This document shows positions 24,571-33,779 of a stretch of 45,072 bases of DNA, piece by piece. Source of the stretch: an uncultured Prevotellaceae bacterium (GTDB taxonomy: Bacteria; Bacteroidota; Bacteroidia; Bacteroidales; Bacteroidaceae); assembly GCA_902784565.1 (NCBI GenBank), contig CACZVE010000011.1, forward strand, positions 1-45,072, given 5' to 3'. Positions within the stretch are counted from its first letter, which is position 1, and each line of letters starts with the position of its first letter. The translations under genes were made by a program, and so were the position numbers. The notes under the pieces are model-generated. The model did no database searches, had not been told where the DNA came from, and worked only from the letters and a program-made list of their open reading frames with translations.

Positions 24571-27500
24571 ATGGTAAAAAGATTGTTTATTGCAACGTTT
24601 GTTGCAATCAGCCCCTTACTGGCTGTTGCACAAGGCCTGATTACAGGACACATCACCGATGTCCGTACAGGTGAGCCGTTGATAGGAGCCTCGGTGATTG
24701 TAAAGAGTGAAAAGGGTCAGGGTGTTGTGACTGACATTGATGGAAATTTCTCCTTGCAGACCAAGGTGGAAGCCCCGTTGACCCTGAGAGTGGAATATGT
24801 AGGCTATCGTGCCCTCGACGTGGATGTGTATGACTTCGAGGAACCCGTGGAGATACAGTTGATAGATAATGCGAGTCGTCTGAACGAGGTGGTAGTTATC
24901 GGCTATGGTGCCCAGAAACGTCTCGAACTGACCAGTAGCATCTCATCGGTTGGCGAGGATCTGTTGAAACAGCAGAACACCTCCGTAGAGAGTGCCTTGC
25001 AGGGTGCTGTGGCTGGTCTGAACGTGACAACCACCAGTGGTCAGCCCGGTGCAGCCAGCATCATCCGTGTACGTGGTGGTAACTCCATCACGGGTGGTAA
25101 CGAACCCCTTTACGTGATTGACGGGTTTATCGTCTATAATGATGTATCGACGAACAAGACCGGTGCCCGTGGCAGTGATGCAGCCCTCGACCCTCTGGCC
25201 TTCCTCAATCCCTCCGATATCGAGAGCATCGAGGTGCTGAAAGATGTATCGGCCACCGCCATCTATGGTACCCGTGGTGCCAACGGTGTGATCATCATCA
25301 CCACCAAGAAAGGGTCGCACGGAAAGAACAACATCAATTATAACGCCACCTTCGGTTGGAGCAAGATTGCCAAGCGCGTGGACTTTATGGATGCTTGGCA
25401 GTGGGCCGATCTCTGGAACGAGATGTATGACAATGGTGAGGTGGGCTATCGCGTAGATAATCCTAAGGAGAGTTACGACTGGCAGGATGCAGCCTTGCAG
25501 ACCGCCTTCCAACAGGAGCACCAGTTGTCGGCTGTGGGTGGCGACGAGATTTCCCGTTACAGCATCAGCGGTAGTTACAAGAACCAGGAGGGAATCCTGC
25601 TGAATACAGGCCTGCAACGCTATGCTGGACGTGTGAACTACGAGCGCAACGTGTTCAAAAACCTGTTGGTAGGTGTCAATGCCAATGGTGCCTATAACAA
25701 GATGAAAGGACAATCGGATAGGAGTTCGATGTTTGCTGCCAACTCGTGGTATGGTGCCATCTCGCATACGCCCTATACTCCAATCTATAATGCCGATGGC
25801 TCTTTCAACTACGAACCGACCCCGACAAGTGTGGATATCTATAATGGTAAAGTGGGCAATCCCATCAGTGACTTGTTGAATTATCAGACGGAGACGGAGA
25901 ATACCCGTATCATCGGTACAGGATTTGCCGAGTGGACTGTCATTCCGCAACTGAAACTGAAAGCCAGTCTGGGTGCCGACCTGTCGAATACGCGTCAGAG
26001 TTACTATGCACCCTCTTATACCTCCGACGGACTGCCGTATAACGGCTATGCCTCCGTAGGACAGACCAAGACACATGTCTGGCAGACGGAATACACCGCC
26101 ACATACAACAATGTGTTCAAGAAGGTCCACTCGCTGACAGTACTGGCAGGTTATACCGCCCAGCGCACGGATCGCAGTAGGATAGCCACTACCGCCTACG
26201 GTTTCAGCAATGATGCTACCGGTTATGACAATATCGGTGCTGCGGCTACCACAAATCCCTCGTCGAGCGGACACTATATCTCTACGCTCCAATCATGGAT
26301 TGGTCGTGTGAATTACAGTTACGACTCACGCTATAATGTATCGTTGACGCTTCGTGCTGACGGTAGTAGCCGTTTTGCCAAGGATCACCGTTGGGGATGG
26401 TTCCCCTCATTAGGAGCATCCTGGAATATCGACCGCGAGAAATGGCTCCATCTGGGTAAAAAAGTTGACTTCATCCAACTGCGCGCCTCAGTAGGTGTGG
26501 TGGGTAACCAGGAGATTGGCGACTACCAGTTTGCTGCTAATGTCAATCCGCGTACAATCATCATCGACGGACAGCGTGCCACGAGTTACATCATCTCCAA
26601 CAAATCGAATCCCGACCTGAAATGGGAGACAACTGCCTCCTATAATATCGGCCTGAGCACGGGCTTCTTCCACAACCGTCTGACGGTGACCCTTGACGGC
26701 TATTATAAGAAGACGAGCGATCTGCTGCTTAACGTTCCTGTAGAGCAGGTAACAGGCTTTGATACCGTGTTGCGTAACGTGGGTTCAGTGACCAATAAGG
26801 GTGTGGAACTGGAAATCGGTGGTGTACTCATCGAGAAAAAAGACCTGCGCTGGACACTGAATGGCAATATCGCCCACAACAAAAATGAGGTGACCAGTCT
26901 GGGTAATGCGGAATACTTTATTCCCTCACACGGCTATACCAATCCGCTCATCGTGAAAGTAGGCGAACCCCTCGGTTCCTTCTATGGCTATAAGTTCAAG
27001 GGTATTATCCAGTTGGACGAAAACCTGAACAGCTTGCCCTCACAGACCATCTCTACCGTAGAGCCAGGCAATCCGAAGTTTGAGGATGTAAATGGTGATA
27101 ATGTTGTCAACGAACAGGACCGTGTGGTACTGGGAAATATCCAGCCAAAGTTCACATACGGTTTCAATACCAAGGTGACCTATAAGAATCTGGATCTCTT
27201 CGTCAGCGCCAGCGGCAGTTATGGCAATAAACTCTTCAATGAATTGGCCTGCCGTTTGGAGCGTGGTAATGGCTATTATTACAATCCGTTGGCAACGGTG
27301 GTCGATCGTTGGACACCCACCAATCCCAGCAACACCATCCAGAAGGCCAGCAACGCCACATCCATCTATACGGACGACCGATTTGTAGAGGATGCCAGTT
27401 ATTTGAAGATTCGTAACATCCAGTTGGGCTACACTCTGTTTATCCCTCAGATTACAAAGGATGCCAAAGTTCGTCTTTATGTCTCGTTGCAGAACTTCTT

Positions 27501-27642
27501 CACCTTTACCAGTTACAGAGGCTATGACCCGGAAGCCAACCGTAGCGGCTCAGACGAAACCAGCGCCCTCTATCAGGGTATCGACAACGGCACCTATCCT
27601 ACCGCCAAGACGGTACTCGTTGGAATTAACGTAACGTTATAA
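24571..27642 (+). CDS. SusC/RagA-family TonB-linked outer-membrane protein
   Basis: A 1023-residue TonB-dependent transporter. Signal peptide, then a carboxypeptidase-regulatory-like domain (GLITGHITDVRTGEPLIGAS, residues about 22-105). A TonB box/plug region follows (LNEVVVIGYGAQKR, with VIDGFIVYND), and then a barrel ending KTVLVGINVTL. It pairs with SusD 30 bases downstream. Unlike glycan loci there are no glycosidases, sensor or sulfatase genes beside it. The promoter and neighbours point to a sulfur-containing nutrient rather than a polysaccharide, which is inference. Confidence 0.95.
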   Translation: MVKRLFIATFVAISPLLAVAQGLITGHITDVRTGEPLIGASVIVKSEKGQGVVTDIDGNFSLQTKVEAPLTLRVEYVGYRALDVDVYDFEEPVEIQLIDNASRLNEVVVIGYGAQKRLELTSSISSVGEDLLKQQNTSVESALQGAVAGLNVTTTSGQPGAASIIRVRGGNSITGGNEPLYVIDGFIVYNDVSTNKTGARGSDAALDPLAFLNPSDIESIEVLKDVSATAIYGTRGANGVIIITTKKGSHGKNNINYNATFGWSKIAKRVDFMDAWQWADLWNEMYDNGEVGYRVDNPKESYDWQDAALQTAFQQEHQLSAVGGDEISRYSISGSYKNQEGILLNTGLQRYAGRVNYERNVFKNLLVGVNANGAYNKMKGQSDRSSMFAANSWYGAISHTPYTPIYNADGSFNYEPTPTSVDIYNGKVGNPISDLLNYQTETENTRIIGTGFAEWTVIPQLKLKASLGADLSNTRQSYYAPSYTSDGLPYNGYASVGQTKTHVWQTEYTATYNNVFKKVHSLTVLAGYTAQRTDRSRIATTAYGFSNDATGYDNIGAAATTNPSSSGHYISTLQSWIGRVNYSYDSRYNVSLTLRADGSSRFAKDHRWGWFPSLGASWNIDREKWLHLGKKVDFIQLRASVGVVGNQEIGDYQFAANVNPRTIIIDGQRATSYIISNKSNPDLKWETTASYNIGLSTGFFHNRLTVTLDGYYKKTSDLLLNVPVEQVTGFDTVLRNVGSVTNKGVELEIGGVLIEKKDLRWTLNGNIAHNKNEVTSLGNAEYFIPSHGYTNPLIVKVGEPLGSFYGYKFKGIIQLDENLNSLPSQTISTVEPGNPKFEDVNGDNVVNEQDRVVLGNIQPKFTYGFNTKVTYKNLDLFVSASGSYGNKLFNELACRLERGNGYYYNPLATVVDRWTPTNPSNTIQKASNATSIYTDDRFVEDASYLKIRNIQLGYTLFIPQITKDAKVRLYVSLQNFFTFTSYRGYDPEANRSGSDETSALYQGIDNGTYPTAKTVLVGINVTL

Positions 27643-27672
27643 TTAAGAATTAATAATTTAGAATTAAGAGTT

Positions 27673-29289
27673 ATGAATACCAAGATATATAATAAAGTAG
27701 CGATAAGAGTATTCTCTTTCCTCTTTCCACTTTCCACTTTCCTCTTGATCGGCTGTGCAGATCTCGACCAGACATCCCTCAGTTCCATTGACAGAGATAA
27801 TTTCTATCAGAGTAGAGAAGATATTGAGACTGCCATCAACGGCATCTATCAGGAGTTTACGGTTGACGGATTCTATGGCATGTTCAACAACCAGAGCATC
27901 TACATTAATGACCTGCAGAGCGATTATGTGAAGGCAGGTGCACAGACCAATTCCGCCCATATCCGTGAGTTGTCGAACTTTGCCGTGCAACCCACAAATC
28001 TCTTCGTGGGCTATGCCTGGGAGGAGCACTATACCGCCATCAACCGTGCGAATGTAGTGATTGATAAGGTGAGTGATGCCAGTTGGCTCGATGACCAGAA
28101 CCGTCAGAACTACATCAACGAGTCCCGTTTTCTGCGTGCTCTGATGTACTTCAACCTTGTGCGTTATTTCGGTGGTGTGCCCATCGTACTACACGACGGC
28201 GAGGGCGAAGGGGCTCCCCGTAACACCATCGACGAAGTGTTTGAACAGATTGTCAGCGATTTTACCGCTGCCGAGAGTCTGCCTGCTGGCTACTCCACAC
28301 GCGACAGCAAAGCCTCATCGTTGGCAGCCTCTGCCCTGCTCTCGAAGGTATATTTGGAATGGGCGCAGACTAGCACAGGGAAGGGTAGAGGGAACCAGCA
28401 AGCCAACTATCAGAAGGCCATCGACTATGCTCAGAAGGTCATCGATTCAGGTAAGTACAAGTTGCTCGATAAGTTTATCGACAACTGGTCGGTGGATAAG
28501 AAGAACGGCCCGGAACATATCTTCACCATCGAGCACGAGCGCAGCGTGAACGGAAATATCACCGGTCATTGTACCTTTGCCACCAACTGGAGCAATTCTG
28601 AGCCGGTGCTCTTGGCTACCAGCGACAAGTATTACGAGCAGACCGACCCCAAAGACCAGCGTCGGGACGGTTCCTGGGCAAAGCGTATCTACGACCCCAA
28701 CACGGGTGATGACTTTGTGTTCGATATCCCCCGCTTCCGCAAGTATATCGACTCGCTGAACTATGCCAATCCAGCATCGAGTGGTAATGCAGCCGGACAG
28801 TCTACCAACACGACAGTTATCCGCTATGCCGAGGTATTACTCATCAAGGCTGAGGCTGAGAATGAACTCAACGGTCCTACGGCTGCTGCCTACGATGCCA
28901 TCAACCAGGTGCGTCGTCGTGCCTACTGGAGTCCGTATCTGAACGTCCAGAATACACCCTCTGACGGGTCGCCACTGGAACTCTCAGGTCTTTCTCAGGA
29001 GGAGTTCCGCGAGAAATTACGCGAGGAACGTCGTCTGGAATTCGTACTCGAAGGACATCGTTGGTTTGACCTGAAACGCTGGCATATCCTCGTCAAGTAT
29101 GTGAAGGAACATACGCCCAGCAATGATGAGGTGAGTGGTACAAAGACCACCAAAGCACAGAATGTCTCGAAGAAGAACTACTATCTGCCGTTGCCGCAGG
29201 ATCAGATCATCCTCAACCCGAACCTCGAACAGAACTGGGGTTACAACGGAGAGACTGGCGACGGCCCATACGACGCCACATTTGAGTAA
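27673..29289 (+). CDS. SusD/RagB-family nutrient-binding outer-membrane lipoprotein
   Basis: A 538-residue SusD-like lid protein. A lipoprotein signal ends LLIGCADLDQ. The family landmarks are YQSREDIETAINGIYQ, then ESRFLRALMYFNLVRYFGGVP, and a C-terminal EERRLEFVLEGHRWFDLKRW. TPR-type helices form the body. It forms a pedal-bin complex with the SusC protein encoded upstream. The 30-base spacer contains AATTAAGAATTAATAATT-type repeats. Ligand identity cannot be inferred from sequence. Confidence 0.95.
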   Translation: MNTKIYNKVAIRVFSFLFPLSTFLLIGCADLDQTSLSSIDRDNFYQSREDIETAINGIYQEFTVDGFYGMFNNQSIYINDLQSDYVKAGAQTNSAHIRELSNFAVQPTNLFVGYAWEEHYTAINRANVVIDKVSDASWLDDQNRQNYINESRFLRALMYFNLVRYFGGVPIVLHDGEGEGAPRNTIDEVFEQIVSDFTAAESLPAGYSTRDSKASSLAASALLSKVYLEWAQTSTGKGRGNQQANYQKAIDYAQKVIDSGKYKLLDKFIDNWSVDKKNGPEHIFTIEHERSVNGNITGHCTFATNWSNSEPVLLATSDKYYEQTDPKDQRRDGSWAKRIYDPNTGDDFVFDIPRFRKYIDSLNYANPASSGNAAGQSTNTTVIRYAEVLLIKAEAENELNGPTAAAYDAINQVRRRAYWSPYLNVQNTPSDGSPLELSGLSQEEFREKLREERRLEFVLEGHRWFDLKRWHILVKYVKEHTPSNDEVSGTKTTKAQNVSKKNYYLPLPQDQIILNPNLEQNWGYNGETGDGPYDATFE

Positions 29290-29319
29290 ATAGTGAATAG
29301 TGAAATAAAAAATAGGATT

Positions 29320-30372
29320 ATGAAAAAGTTAGTTAAGTCAACATTGGCCGTTATCGCATTGGCCACATTTACCAGTCAGGCAGTGAATGCCCAGTCATCC
29401 ATCTCTCAGAAGAATAGTCGTGAGCGCATTCTTCAAGTATTAGACCAGAGTCGTCCCAACGACTACGTGCCAGCCGCCTTTTTCCTGCACTTCGAGAATA
29501 AACTCGGACGTAAGGCAGTAGAGGACCACAAAGCCTTCTACCGTGCCACCAATATGGACTTCGTGAAGGTATTCTATGAGATCGTTGTGCCTACTGTCGA
29601 TATCCAGTCGGGTAAGGACTGGGCAAAGGTGCCAGTCTATGGTGAGGATTTCTTTGCCCCACAAGTAGCCGTCATCGCAGATCTGGCCCGTGAGTTTGGT
29701 GGTGAGGCATTCATCCTGCCTACCGTCTATTCACCGTTGGCATTGGCAGGTCAGACCTTAGGTCGCGGTCAGCGCCAAAACTTCAAGAAATACATTGAGG
29801 AAGATCCAAAGGCCTTTGGACAGGCCATCAAGAATCTCTCACTGAGTATCGAGAACTACCTGCGTGCTGCCCGTAAGGCTGGTGCTGATGGTTTCTACGT
29901 TTCGAGCCAGGGTGGCGACGGTAAGTCGCTTGATCCGAAAATCTGGAAAGAACAGGTACGCCAGTGGGACAAGCATGTCTCTGAGGTGGCTGCTGAGATA
30001 GGGCTCATCAATATCCTGCACATCTGCGACTATGGCACACCGTATCAGAACGCTGAGGCACTGTACGAGTATGCTGACTATCCCGCCAGCATCATCAACG
30101 TACCCTTGAAGTTCGCTGATGGTTCAATACTCAACCTGAAAGAAGCCCAAAAGCGATTTGGTCGTCCTATCTTCGGTGGCTTGGAGCGCTTAGGTGTGAT
30201 TGCCAAAGGAACCATCGAGGAGGCTAAGGCAGAAGTGGACAAAGTGCTTGAAAACGCCTCACCAAACTTCATCCTTGGTGCCGACTGCACTGTGCCTGGT
30301 GATACCGATTGGGAGAAACTACGTGCCGTCATCGATTACACCCATACTTGGCGTCAGACACATAAGAAATAA
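29320..30372 (+). CDS. Exported uroporphyrinogen decarboxylase-fold protein (MtaA/CmuA-like)
   Basis: A 350-residue UroD/MtaA-family protein with a clear signal peptide (MKKLVKSTLAVIALATFTSQ, cleavage near NAQ-S). The family includes haem-pathway UroD and cobamide- or thiol-dependent methyltransferases (MtaA, MtbA, CmuA C-domain). The zinc ligands of the methyltransferase group are present as H234-x-C236 (LHICDYG) and C323 (ILGADCTV), whereas true UroD lacks them. Export is unusual for a fold normally cytoplasmic. It ends the PBP-SusCD operon, so a periplasmic methyl-transfer step on an imported methylated sulfur compound is a possible role, not shown. ATG 29320 is chosen over GTG 29293. Confidence 0.85.
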   Translation: MKKLVKSTLAVIALATFTSQAVNAQSSISQKNSRERILQVLDQSRPNDYVPAAFFLHFENKLGRKAVEDHKAFYRATNMDFVKVFYEIVVPTVDIQSGKDWAKVPVYGEDFFAPQVAVIADLAREFGGEAFILPTVYSPLALAGQTLGRGQRQNFKKYIEEDPKAFGQAIKNLSLSIENYLRAARKAGADGFYVSSQGGDGKSLDPKIWKEQVRQWDKHVSEVAAEIGLINILHICDYGTPYQNAEALYEYADYPASIINVPLKFADGSILNLKEAQKRFGRPIFGGLERLGVIAKGTIEEAKAEVDKVLENASPNFILGADCTVPGDTDWEKLRAVIDYTHTWRQTHKK

Positions 30373-30396
30373 GTTTTTGCAATCAACTTGTCTGGG

Positions 30397-30437
30397 TCGG
30401 GTGGCAAAGTTCTTGCGACTTTGTGCCCGATTTTTTT
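30397..30437 (+). terminator. Rho-independent terminator after the UroD-like gene
   Basis: Stem TCGGG..GCAAAGT with ACTTTG.GCCCGA (30397-30410 with 30418-30430), one small bulge, then seven T residues (30431-30437). It closes the leader-PBP-SusCD-UroD operon. Confidence 0.8.
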
Positions 30438-30447
30438 AGAAATTGTG

Positions 30448-30456
30448 TAATTTTGC
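30448..30456 (+). promoter_or_regulatory. -7 box for the DAACS transporter
   Basis: TAATTTTGC ends only five bases before the ATG at 30461. The transcript start should fall at or next to the start codon, giving a leaderless or nearly leaderless mRNA. The box sits directly behind the terminator T-run. Confidence 0.55.
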
Positions 30457-30460
30457 AGCG

Positions 30461-31648
30461 ATGAAGACGACTTTGATTTGGATTGGGGCACTCGTGGTGG
30501 GTGCGATATTGGGACTGCTCGGGCTGGGTTGGCTCGACGAGGTGATGAACTTTGTGGCAACAGTCTATACGAGACTGTTCCAGTTGTTGGCTGTGCCGAC
30601 TATAGTATTAGCGGTGATTACAACCTTTGCCACCTTTGGCTCGAAAGGATCTGGTAAGATCTTCGGCCATACGCTGACCTACACTCTGCTTACCACCTTT
30701 GCTGCCGCCGCAGTCGGAGCAATCCTCTATGTACTTATCGCCCCAGGCAATCTGCCCGTCGAGACCATCAGCAACAGTACTCAGTCCTCAGACATCAGTC
30801 CTCAGACATCTTATATCGACCACATCGTGAGTATCATTCCCAACAATATTGTGAAGCCCTTCCTCGATGGCAATGTCCTCTCGCTGCTCCTGTTGGCCTT
30901 TGCCATTGGCTTTGGCCTCTCCAAACTGCCAGAGTCAGAGAACAAGGCTGTTGTCGTAAAAGGACTCTTAGGACTTCAAGAGTTGCTCTTCCTGCTGATT
31001 CGTGGTCTTATCTGGACGCTCCCTCTTGGCATCGTAGCCTTCGCAGCCCAGTTGTCTGCACAAGTCTCGGCAGGTGTGGTGGCCGACAGCATTGGCAAAT
31101 ATGTACTGGTAGTATTGGGTGGTAATGTGATTCAGTTCTTTGTCGTATTACCGTTGTTCCTCTTAGCACGCGGCCTAAATCCCATACACGTATTTAGTAA
31201 GATGACACCTGCTGTGCTGATGGCACTCTTCACTAAAAGCAGTGCTGCCACCTTGCCTGTCACGATGGATACTGCCGAGAACCGCTTGGGCATCCGCAAG
31301 AACGTAGCCCGTTTCGTGCTCCCCATCTGTACGACGATTAATATGAATGGCTGTGCAGCCTTTATCCTCGTTACCTCACTCTTCGTGATGCAACAGGGCG
31401 GTACCCCCATCACCCTAAGCACCATCCTACTCTGGATTCTGATCTCCGTCATCTCCGCCATCGGCAATGCCGGCGTACCGATGGGCTGCTATTTCCTCAC
31501 GCTTTCGCTGATGTCTGGCATAGGCGCACCTATCGCCGTTCTGGGTATCATCCTACCTATTTATACTATTATAGATATGGTGGAAACGGCCGAAAATGTG
31601 TGGTCCGACTCCTGTGTTTCGGCCATGGTCGACAAGGATTTGCAGTGA
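30461..31648 (+). CDS. Dicarboxylate/amino acid:cation symporter (DAACS family)
   Basis: A 395-residue membrane transporter of the GltP/SstT/TcyP superfamily. It has eight hydrophobic helices and two re-entrant loops, one with the serine motif TKSSAATLPVTMDTAENRLG. The NMDGT motif of glutamate carriers reads NMNGCAA, a change of the sodium/substrate-binding residues that argues against glutamate or aspartate. Location between the sulfur uptake operon and cysK suggests cystine, cysteine or serine as substrate, which is inference. ATG 30461 is preferred because the promoter box overlaps any longer start. cysK follows with its own promoter. Confidence 0.88.
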   Translation: MKTTLIWIGALVVGAILGLLGLGWLDEVMNFVATVYTRLFQLLAVPTIVLAVITTFATFGSKGSGKIFGHTLTYTLLTTFAAAAVGAILYVLIAPGNLPVETISNSTQSSDISPQTSYIDHIVSIIPNNIVKPFLDGNVLSLLLLAFAIGFGLSKLPESENKAVVVKGLLGLQELLFLLIRGLIWTLPLGIVAFAAQLSAQVSAGVVADSIGKYVLVVLGGNVIQFFVVLPLFLLARGLNPIHVFSKMTPAVLMALFTKSSAATLPVTMDTAENRLGIRKNVARFVLPICTTINMNGCAAFILVTSLFVMQQGGTPITLSTILLWILISVISAIGNAGVPMGCYFLTLSLMSGIGAPIAVLGIILPIYTIIDMVETAENVWSDSCVSAMVDKDLQ

Positions 31649-31659
31649 TGTTGGGCAAA

Positions 31660-31730
31660 ATACCATGTTTATGGTATGCGAATGCCATACACATGGGATT
31701 GTGTGAGCCATGAAATCGCCGTACCTTTGC
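31660..31730 (+). promoter_or_regulatory. Sulfur-type promoter with tandem dyads (cysK)
   Basis: Dyad 1 ATACCA-N6-TGGTAT (31660-31677) and dyad 2 ATGCCA-N6-TGGGAT (31682-31699) start 22 bp apart. TTG is at 31699-31701, then 20 nt and TACCTTTGC (31722-31730). This is the most symmetrical copy of the shared operator pair. Confidence 0.9.
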
Positions 31731-31770
31731 ACCCAGAAAAGTTTATTATTCATTTTAAAAAGGTAAGGAT

Positions 31771-32718
31771 ATGACAAAGATTGCAAAACAGTTGACCGAA
31801 CTCATCGGCAACACCCCACTTTTGGAACTGAACAAGTATTCACAGGCAAAGGGTCTGGAAACACCCGTCATTGCCAAAGTAGAGTTTTTTAATCCTGGCG
31901 GCAGCGTGAAGGACCGTATCGCCCTGGCGATGATCGAAGATGCAGAGGCCAAGGGTATCCTGAAGCCCGGTGCCACCATCATCGAACCCACCTCAGGAAA
32001 TACGGGCGTAGGACTGGCACTGGTATCAGCCGTTAAGGGCTACCACCTTATCCTTACCATGCCCGAGACCATGAGCGTGGAGCGTCGTAACCTTGTGAAG
32101 GCCTACGGTGCCGAGGTGCGCCTCACCTCTGGTAAAGACGGCATGCCAGGTGCCATCCGCGCTGCCGAGGAACTGCGCGACAGCATCCCTGGTGCAGTGA
32201 TCCTGCAACAGTTCGAGAACGGGGCCAACCCCGCCAAGCACTATGCCACCACAGGTCCTGAAATCTGGCGCGACACCGATGGAAAGGTCGATATCTTCGT
32301 AGGTGGTGTAGGTACCGGTGGTACCATCAGCGGTACAGGTAAGTACCTGAAGGAACAGAACCCCAATGTGAAGATCATCGCCGTCGAGCCGAAGTCGAGT
32401 GCCGTGTTGAACGGACAACCCAGTGGTCCTCACAAGATCCAGGGTATCGGTGCCGGTTTCATTCCCAAGACCTACGATGCTGATGTGATTGACGAAGTCT
32501 TTGATGTCGAGAACGACGCTGCCATACGCACGGGTCGTGAGATAGCTCAGAGCGAAGGTCTGTTGGTGGGTATCTCCGCAGGTGCTGCCCTCTATGCTGC
32601 CATCGAGGTGGCCAAGCGTCCCGAAAACAAAGGCAAGAAGATCGTAGTGCTCCTGCCTGATACAGGCGAGCGTTACCTCTCAACAGTGCTTTACGCCTTC
32701 GAGGACTATCCCCTGTAA
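31771..32718 (+). CDS. cysK: Cysteine synthase A
   Basis: O-acetylserine sulfhydrylase of 315 residues that makes cysteine from O-acetylserine and sulfide with PLP. The PLP lysine is in [14 protein letters not shown] near residue 44. The substrate loop [11 protein letters not shown] and the phosphate-binding [15 protein letters not shown] are intact. The C-terminus [13 protein letters not shown] is typical of CysK. The gene is a single unit between its dyad promoter and a strong terminator. It is the clearest known sulfur gene under the shared operator and so anchors the interpretation of the regulon. Confidence 0.97.
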   Translation: MTKIAKQLTELIGNTPLLELNKYSQAKGLETPVIAKVEFFNPGGSVKDRIALAMIEDAEAKGILKPGATIIEPTSGNTGVGLALVSAVKGYHLILTMPETMSVERRNLVKAYGAEVRLTSGKDGMPGAIRAAEELRDSIPGAVILQQFENGANPAKHYATTGPEIWRDTDGKVDIFVGGVGTGGTISGTGKYLKEQNPNVKIIAVEPKSSAVLNGQPSGPHKIQGIGAGFIPKTYDADVIDEVFDVENDAAIRTGREIAQSEGLLVGISAGAALYAAIEVAKRPENKGKKIVVLLPDTGERYLSTVLYAFEDYPL

Positions 32719-32746
32719 TTTTCTGTAATGTTAAAGTAAAAGCGTG

Positions 32747-32786
32747 CCGCCGATATGCTCCAATTGGAACATATCGGCGGTTTTTT
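32747..32786 (+). terminator. Rho-independent terminator after cysK
   Basis: A near-perfect 34-bp palindrome: CCGCCGATATG (32747-32757) pairs with CATATCGGCGG (32770-32780), and the inner TCCAATTGGA is itself palindromic. Six T residues follow (32781-32786). Confidence 0.92.
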
Positions 32787-32830
32787 ATGAAATAAATCTG
32801 TTTTCTCTTCGCTAAATCGATTTTTTACAT

Positions 32831-32839
32831 TATCTTTGC
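32831..32839 (+). promoter_or_regulatory. -7 box for the amidohydrolase operon
   Basis: TATCTTTGC 25 nt upstream of the start codon at 32865. The -33 region is poor. It probably drives the amidohydrolase-dehydrogenase-permease genes and perhaps the hydrolases beyond. Confidence 0.55.
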
Positions 32840-32864
32840 AGCCATATAAGTATGACTCTGCAAA

Positions 32865-33779
32865 ATGAACCAAATGACAATCATTGATGCGCACAGCCAT
32901 TTATGGCTGACGCAGGACACGATGGTGGACGGACAACGGATCTGTCAACTGGAGTCCAACAGAAGCCGTAGTCTGTTTTTCGGCGAGGAGCGACAGATGT
33001 TGCCGCCCTTTATGACTGACGGACAGAATACGGCGGAGCGGTTCCTCTCGAACATGGATTATGCCCAGGTGTCGGCAGCAGTGGTGACACAGGAATTTAT
33101 CGATGGTTTGCAGAACGACTATCTTGCCGAGGTGCAAAGGCAATACCCCGATCGTTTTTTCTGTTTTGGGATGGCCGATTACCGTAAGCCCGGTTTCCTG
33201 CGTGTGGCTGACGGACTGATGCAGTGTTTCAAGGGCATCAAGGTGCCTGCCGCCCGACTGCCGAAACAATTCCTCAACGACGAGATGATGCAGATGATGC
33301 ACCTGATGGAAGAGCGGGGCATCCTGCTCGGTATCGAACTGGCTGACGGCGACGCCCAGGTGGGACAGATGGAGGAGATCATCGAGGAGTGTCCGAACCT
33401 GAGAATCGCCATCGGACATTTCGGGATGGTGACGCGAGAGAACTGGATGAGTCAGATCCGACTGGCCCGTCACAAGCATGTCTATGTGGAGAGCGGTGGT
33501 ATCACGTGGCTCTTCAACGATGAGTTCTATCCCTTCCCCTCGGCCATACGTGCCATCAAGGAAGCGGCAGACGCCGTGGGGATGGAGAAACTGATGTGGG
33601 GCTCGGACTACCCCCGTACCATCACCGCCATCACCTATAAGATGTCGTACGACTTTATCATCAAGTCGAGTGAGTTGACAGACGGAGAGAAACGGCTGTT
33701 CCTGAGTGAGAACGCCCGACAGTTCTTCGGCTTCCGCGATCTAATAGAATTACCGTATATAAAGAATATGAGCGAATGA
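32865..33779 (+). CDS. Amidohydrolase-2 family TIM-barrel metal hydrolase
   Basis: A 304-residue metal-dependent hydrolase. The N-terminal metal motif is IIDAHSHLWL (HxH near residues 9-11), a barrel histidine follows in IAIGHFG, and the C-terminal aspartate is in LMWGSDYPRT. Members include sugar-lactone hydrolases (L-fucono-, L-rhamnono-lactonase) and decarboxylases. It overlaps the Zn-dehydrogenase gene by four bases (ATGA) and sits next to a FucP-like permease. This fits a lactonase acting after a sugar dehydrogenase. The exact sugar is not known. Confidence 0.85.
   Translation: MNQMTIIDAHSHLWLTQDTMVDGQRICQLESNRSRSLFFGEERQMLPPFMTDGQNTAERFLSNMDYAQVSAAVVTQEFIDGLQNDYLAEVQRQYPDRFFCFGMADYRKPGFLRVADGLMQCFKGIKVPAARLPKQFLNDEMMQMMHLMEERGILLGIELADGDAQVGQMEEIIEECPNLRIAIGHFGMVTRENWMSQIRLARHKHVYVESGGITWLFNDEFYPFPSAIRAIKEAADAVGMEKLMWGSDYPRTITAITYKMSYDFIIKSSELTDGEKRLFLSENARQFFGFRDLIELPYIKNMSE

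Noticed and set aside
24943-26292. 449-codon open frame antisense to the SusC gene
   Set aside because: It lies fully inside a well-supported gene, has low-complexity Ile/Val/Thr/Gly composition, no domain and no promoter. It is a shadow of codon usage.
29293-29319. GTG start nine codons upstream for the UroD-like protein
   Set aside because: ATG at 29320 begins a textbook signal peptide; the upstream codons add a polar prefix that would spoil it.
31660-31699. Classic NarL 7-2-7 site
   Set aside because: Half-sites resemble NarL heptamers but the half-site spacing does not fit the 7-2-7 pattern.
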